Assembly (NCBI GenBank): GCA_025997415.1
Contig: BNUO01000069.1
Location: 1-9,909 of the forward strand
Length of the DNA stretch: 9,909 nt
From: Campylobacterota bacterium
Lineage (GTDB): Bacteria > Campylobacterota > Campylobacteria > Campylobacterales > SZUA-545
Reading direction: 5' to 3'
In this document: positions 6,471-9,909 of the stretch, one piece after another
Layout: each line of letters opens with the position of its first letter
How positions within the stretch are numbered: position 1 is the stretch's first letter
Made by a program: the position numbers and the translations under genes
Notes under the pieces: generated by a model
What the model was told of the DNA's origin: nothing
The model's database searches: none
The model's input: only the letters and a program-made list of their open reading frames with translations

Positions 6471-8744
6471 CTACATTGACGCGGGGACGCCGATGAGATA
6501 ACCTTGCAGGTAATCCACGCCTGCTTCCTTTGCTTTTGCGGCGATCGCTTCAGAGGAGATAAACTCGGCGATCGTCTCAGCACCAAGCCGTTTTGCAAAA
6601 TCTACGATCGCCAGCAGCGTCTGATACGCCTTTTCGTTTTTGTCGATCTTTTGGACGATCGAACCGTCGATCTTGATGTAGTCGGCTTCAAACTCGATGA
6701 GATAGGTGAAGTTGCTGTATCCGCTGCCAAAATCGTCGATCGCGATCTTTGCGCCCCATTTTTTGATCTCCGCGATCGCCGCGACTGCGATTTTGTAGTC
6801 CTCAATCATCTCCGATTCGGTAACTTCGATCGTGATTCGTGAAGGCTCGTCGTAGCTTGCGATCTCGGCGGCGAGGTAGCTCATGGTTTCGCTGTTTTGC
6901 AGATCTTCGGGTGCGAGATTGATCGCCACGCTATCGGTACGGTTGCGAAAGAGCGAAAGAGCGTTACGGATCATAATGCGAGTTAGTTCGTGGTAGTAGC
7001 GCGAGATTTTTGCGAGGTCAAGAAACGCGGCGGGCGAATGCACCGTGCCTTTGGAGTCGCGCATACGAATGAGCGCTTCGTATTTGACGATCTCGCCATC
7101 GCTGCACCGTGCGATCGGCTGGTAGTACGCCATAACCCACCAAGGTTGAATGATCGCCTGTTTGATCGTTTCAAGCATTCGCGTATGCGATTTGCTCCGT
7201 TCGACATCGTCGCCTAGAGCGATGGCAAGCGGGGCGCGTGCGCGTTTTGCTCTGCGAAGAGCCGACTCTGCGCGCGAAAGAATCTGCTGTGCGCCAAACG
7301 CAATGCCCGCCGACAGACGGATATTGGACGCGCCGAGCGTATGTTCTAGGAAGATCATCTCGCTTGTAAGCGTTTGAATCGCCTCAATCCTGCGCCGAAA
7401 ATCGTCCATTTCAATGCCGTCGCAGAGCACAGCAAGGCTGTCGCCGCCCAGACGAAAGAGCCGCATATCTTCGCCAAGCGCGTGCTGGAGTACCTGCGAA
7501 AGTTCAACCAGCAACTGATCGCCCGCCTGAAAACCGTACAGATTGTTGATGTCGCGCAGACGGTTGATGTTTAGCAGCGCAACGGCGGGATTTGCCACCA
7601 AGTCGATCTGCTCAAAAAACAGGCTGCGCCCGGGCAGTTTGGTGAGCGTGTCGTAGCGCGAGCTGTTGTTTGTCGGCAACGGACAGGTTGCCATAAGCCG
7701 CGCTTGTTCGGCGAGATCGGCGCTGACGGCGTTTAGCAGATGGGTGAGCGTTCGCACGAGCGCGGTCGTATCGACGCGAACCGCAAGGCGCATTGGGCGT
7801 TCATCTTCGCACAGCCCAAGCGTGATCGATTTGAGCGAAACCGTGCCATTTGAGTTTGACAGCACAATGCCCGCCGCCCTTGCGCCGCCAGCGTAGATAT
7901 GCGCGTCCGATGGAGCGACAAACTGCCAGATCGCCTCCGCCGTTTCGCTCTCCTCCTCCTCAAGCAAGTGCGGCGCATAGGCGATCCGTACGACTTCGCC
8001 CGTTTGCAGACCCTCCAGAACTTTGAGATCTACTAGGTGCATCACAACCTTGCGATCGCTCATGCGAACGAGCGCAAAGCCCTGCGGAATGCACAAGCTG
8101 CCAAAGTAGCGGGTGAGAAAATTGGCGGTACTCATCGAATCGATCGCGCTTAGTCGTTCGCGCTCTACCGCGCCAACCGTCAGCGGTTTGCCAATGCAGA
8201 GAAAAACCGTGTCGCTTCGTCTGCTGATCGCAAGTTTTGGGTTGTCAAAGATGACGCCGCTAACGCCGCCTTCTACCACTCGCCCGCCAGAGAGCAGCAA
8301 GCCGTGTTCGCCGAAAACGCCCAGTACATTTTGAATGCTTTTATTTAGCGTTTTGGTGATCGCGGTGAGGTCGCTTAGCGTGCCAGAACCAAAGAGCAGG
8401 GCGAGGCGGTAGTCGATGTCGCCAAGAGTTGCGGCGGTTTCGGCGGCTGCTTGGAGCGTGGCGCACTCAAAGCTAATGAGTTTCGTCTGCTCAAAACTGG
8501 TGATGTAGATGAAGCCCAAGCCGCGATCGTCTGCCGTCAAGTTGAACGAATTGCCGTAGTGCGCGCCGATGATCACCGCCTGCGGAAGTAGCGTTTCGAG
8601 CGCAGCGCCAATCGCGTGGATCGAGTCATCTTCGCCCGCAAAAACGGTAATGAGTACACAGGGCGCTATGTGTAGATAGCGGCTCTGGATAACCGACTCC
8701 ATCTGCTCTGCGGATTCGTAGCGCACTGTGATTGTCTCGATCAC
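6471..8744 (-). CDS. FIST-GGDEF-EAL protein, predicted c-di-GMP phosphodiesterase with inactive cyclase domain
   Basis: This 757-residue protein has no membrane segments or signal peptide. Residues about 1-320 are a FIST sensory module: the N-terminal part includes VIIGAHYGNSF near 57-67, and the later part includes IDSMSTANFLTRYFG near 201-215. FIST domains are thought to bind small ligands such as amino acids. The GGDEF domain (about 360-510) is degenerate: the motif reads GGDSL (433-437), the first metal-ligand Asp is Asn 392, and no RxxD inhibitory site is seen. The EAL domain (about 525-757) keeps EAL (556-558), Asn 609, Glu 640, Asp 670/671, Lys 691, Glu 727 and Gln 747. Net activity is therefore predicted to be c-di-GMP hydrolysis, with the GGDEF perhaps a GTP-binding regulator. 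The GTG start at 8744-8742 is supported by AAGGAGG in the complement of 8753-8759. Confidence 0.93.
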   Translation of the reverse strand: MIETITVRYESAEQMESVIQSRYLHIAPCVLITVFAGEDDSIHAIGAALETLLPQAVIIGAHYGNSFNLTADDRGLGFIYITSFEQTKLISFECATLQAAAETAATLGDIDYRLALLFGSGTLSDLTAITKTLNKSIQNVLGVFGEHGLLLSGGRVVEGGVSGVIFDNPKLAISRRSDTVFLCIGKPLTVGAVERERLSAIDSMSTANFLTRYFGSLCIPQGFALVRMSDRKVVMHLVDLKVLEGLQTGEVVRIAYAPHLLEEEESETAEAIWQFVAPSDAHIYAGGARAAGIVLSNSNGTVSLKSITLGLCEDERPMRLAVRVDTTALVRTLTHLLNAVSADLAEQARLMATCPLPTNNSSRYDTLTKLPGRSLFFEQIDLVANPAVALLNINRLRDINNLYGFQAGDQLLVELSQVLQHALGEDMRLFRLGGDSLAVLCDGIEMDDFRRRIEAIQTLTSEMIFLEHTLGASNIRLSAGIAFGAQQILSRAESALRRAKRARAPLAIALGDDVERSKSHTRMLETIKQAIIQPWWVMAYYQPIARCSDGEIVKYEALIRMRDSKGTVHSPAAFLDLAKISRYYHELTRIMIRNALSLFRNRTDSVAINLAPEDLQNSETMSYLAAEIASYDEPSRITIEVTESEMIEDYKIAVAAIAEIKKWGAKIAIDDFGSGYSNFTYLIEFEADYIKIDGSIVQKIDKNEKAYQTLLAIVDFAKRLGAETIAEFISSEAIAAKAKEAGVDYLQGYLIGVPASM

Positions 8745-8752
8745 TTCAGCAA

Positions 8753-8759
8753 CCTCCTT
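8753..8759 (-). promoter_or_regulatory. strong ribosome-binding site of the FIST-GGDEF-EAL gene
   Basis: On the minus strand AAGGAGG precedes the GTG at 8744 by 8 nt. This near-consensus site settles the non-ATG start and suggests efficient translation. A minus-strand TACAAT at 8778-8773 could be its -10 box, but I found no matching -35. Confidence 0.65.
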
Positions 8760-8783
8760 AGTTTAGAGAAGTATTGTACTCTA

Positions 8784-8867
8784 AGTGCCACTACGCCTCG
8801 CACGGGCGGCTTGTACTGTATGGTTATGCGGCGTGGCAGCGCTCTGTGCGAGGACTACTACGGCACT
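8784..8867. repeat. 84-bp GC-rich imperfect stem-loop element
   Basis: The outer arms AGTGCC (8784-8789) and GGCACT (8862-8867) pair. So do the inner arms CCTCGCAC (8796-8803) and GTGCGAGG (8846-8853), giving 14 bp of perfect pairing around an asymmetric internal loop (8790-8795 and 8854-8861). The 42-nt apical part (8804-8845) includes the palindrome AGCGCT (8838-8843). It is clearly GC-richer than the surrounding intergenic DNA. There is no T-tract, so it is not an obvious terminator. I do not recognise a riboswitch class in either direction. It could be an interspersed palindromic repeat, a small structured RNA or a leader element of the FIST-GGDEF-EAL gene. Confidence 0.55.
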
Positions 8868-8881
8868 CCAAGCCTTTATTG

Positions 8882-8924
8882 CACAAACTCCCCTCGATAA
8901 AATGTCAAAACTTACACAAACTCC
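8882..8924. repeat. 10-bp direct repeat CACAAACTCC, possible operator
   Basis: CACAAACTCC occurs at 8882-8891 and again at 8915-8924. The copies are 33 bp apart, about three helical turns, so they face the same side of DNA. The second copy ends one base before the -35 box of the promoter for the downstream ATPase gene. This placement fits a transcription factor site, activator or repressor, but no regulator gene is identified in the window. Confidence 0.4.
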
Positions 8925-8925
8925 A

Positions 8926-8954
8926 TTGGACTTTGTGAATAATCGGGCTATAAT
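8926..8954 (+). promoter_or_regulatory. sigma70 promoter of the AAA_14 ATPase gene
   Basis: TTGGAC (8926-8931) and a perfect TATAAT (8949-8954) are separated by exactly 17 nt. Transcription should start near 8961, giving a leader of about 25 nt that contains GAGG (8976-8979), 6 nt before the ATG at 8986. This is the best promoter in the window. Confidence 0.8.
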
Positions 8955-8985
8955 TGTGGTAAAACCGCACAGAAAGAGGCGAAAT

Positions 8986-9909
8986 ATGCAACGAAACCTA
9001 CTAGCAAAACTGATCGCATGGAAGCAAAATGAAGCCAGAAAACCGCTTTTGATCGATGGTGCGCGGCAGGTCGGCAAGACTTGGCTTATGCAGGAGTTTG
9101 GCAAAACACATTACAAAAAAGTTGCCTATATCAACTTTGAACTTGATGTTGCGGCGCGTGCGTTTTTTGAGAATAATTTATATCCGGAAGCCATCGTCAA
9201 TCAAATAGAGTATAAAGTTGGATTCAAGATTGGCGCAGAGGATACGCTGATCATCTTTGATGAAATTCAAGAATGTAATCGCGCTTTAGCATCGCTTAAA
9301 TACTTTTGCGAGAATGCGCCACAATATCAGATCATTGCCGCAGGAAGTCTGCTAGGCGTTGCTATTCATCAAGGCAATTCATTTCCTGTTGGCAAAGTCG
9401 ATAGACTGGAACTCTATCCAATGAGTTTTGCGGAGTTTTTGAATGCCTTAGACGAGAAACGCTACGAGATGATTATTCGCGATAAAAACTACCGCTATTT
9501 GAGTGTGATCGAGAGTGAATTGATCGCACGGCTAAAACAGTATTATTTTGTCGGCGGTATGCCAAAAGCTGTGCAAACATTTGTACAAACCGGAGATTAC
9601 GATCAAGTGCGCAATATCCAACGCGATATTTTGCGCGATTATGGGAGCGACTTCAGCAAGCACATCGACGCGCCGTCTATTCCACGAGTGGGCTTGATAT
9701 GGGATTCGCTACCGCGCCAACTTGCCAAAGAAAATAAACAGTTTATTTACCGCGATATGAAAGAGGGTGCGCGCGCTAGTCAGTTTGAGTCTGCATTTTA
9801 TTGGTTGGAACGGGTCGGATTGGCATATAAAATTAATCGCATAGAAACGCCCTCATTGCCGCTTGCCGCGTATGGCAAAGATGTGTTCAAACTCTATATG
9901 TTAGATGTT
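8986..9909 (+). CDS. AAA_14 / DUF4143 family ATPase, truncated by window end
   Basis: The first 308 codons are present, in frame to the last base, with no stop. Residues about 18-150 form the AAA_14 P-loop domain: Walker A GARQVGKT (25-32), Walker B LIIFDEIQE (88-96), a sensor-like AAGSLLG (118-124) and the family-typical LYPMSFAEFL (143-152). YFVGGMPKAV (187-196) and the following region lead into the DUF4143 part, where FESAFYWLERVGLAYKI (267-283) is characteristic. Family members are usually about 380-430 residues, so roughly 100 are missing. Their function is poorly known; they are widespread, variable accessory ATPases, and some are discussed as selfish or conflict-related. The gene is a single unit behind its own strong promoter. 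Start choice rests on the ATG with GAGG at 6 nt. Confidence 0.88.
   Translation, partial: MQRNLLAKLIAWKQNEARKPLLIDGARQVGKTWLMQEFGKTHYKKVAYINFELDVAARAFFENNLYPEAIVNQIEYKVGFKIGAEDTLIIFDEIQECNRALASLKYFCENAPQYQIIAAGSLLGVAIHQGNSFPVGKVDRLELYPMSFAEFLNALDEKRYEMIIRDKNYRYLSVIESELIARLKQYYFVGGMPKAVQTFVQTGDYDQVRNIQRDILRDYGSDFSKHIDAPSIPRVGLIWDSLPRQLAKENKQFIYRDMKEGARASQFESAFYWLERVGLAYKINRIETPSLPLAAYGKDVFKLYMLDV

Noticed and set aside
8745..8867. c-di-GMP riboswitch upstream of the FIST-GGDEF-EAL gene
   Set aside because: I could not find the conserved GEMM sequence blocks; the stem-loop layout differs.
8781..9104. 107-residue minus-strand open frame across the intergenic region and the AAA_14 gene start
   Set aside because: It lies opposite a clear AAA_14 gene and its promoter and covers the stem-loop element; the composition is not protein-like.
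1..9909. CRISPR array, tRNA, rRNA or insertion sequence
   Set aside because: No regularly spaced repeats, no tRNA or rRNA signature stretches and no transposase were seen.

Overview
The window is chromosomal DNA from a Gram-negative bacterium. The GlmS sequence reads most like Campylobacterota (epsilonproteobacterial) enzymes, with stretches such as the MCGIVGFIG start, HTRWATHGKPTEINAHPH and the PRNLAKSVTVE tail. The flanking core genes are about 53-70% GC in the 60-base lines I counted, higher than Campylobacter or Helicobacter pathogens and closer to Wolinella or environmental relatives. This assignment is tentative. The core genes are also rich in GATCG, and the octamer GCGATCGC occurs seven times in them.

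Layout. Positions 1-57 may hold the first 19 codons of a minus-strand gene that leaves the window. Positions 58-398 are non-coding and packed with palindromes: a 38-bp near-perfect hairpin and three short interspersed palindromic elements. Four plus-strand genes follow with almost no space between them: glnD (399-2837), an AAA15/OLD-like ABC ATPase (2880-4070), a DUF4276 TOPRIM-like protein (4070-4645) and glmS (4647-6455). A minus-strand gene for a FIST-GGDEF-EAL cyclic-di-GMP protein (8744-6471) converges on glmS with 15 bp between the stop codons. A 241-bp divergent intergenic region (8745-8985) contains a GC-rich 84-bp stem-loop element, a 10-bp direct repeat and a textbook sigma70 promoter. 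The promoter drives an AAA_14/DUF4143 ATPase that runs off the right edge.

How they fit. GlnD (PII uridylyltransferase) and GlmS (glutamine-dependent glucosamine-6-phosphate synthase) are housekeeping genes tied to glutamine status and cell-wall precursors. The ATPase + DUF4276 pair between them is lower in GC (about 32-37% in sampled lines). Its architecture resembles two-gene antiphage modules such as PARIS (AriA/AriB), AbiL and RloA/RloB: an ABC ATPase sensor with a separate TOPRIM nuclease-like partner. The pair overlaps by one base, and the glmS ribosome-binding site lies inside the last codons of the DUF4276 gene. The module therefore appears locked into an operon with an essential gene. 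It is the best candidate in this window for an incompletely described system. The FIST-GGDEF-EAL protein is predicted to be a ligand-responsive c-di-GMP phosphodiesterase with a dead cyclase domain.
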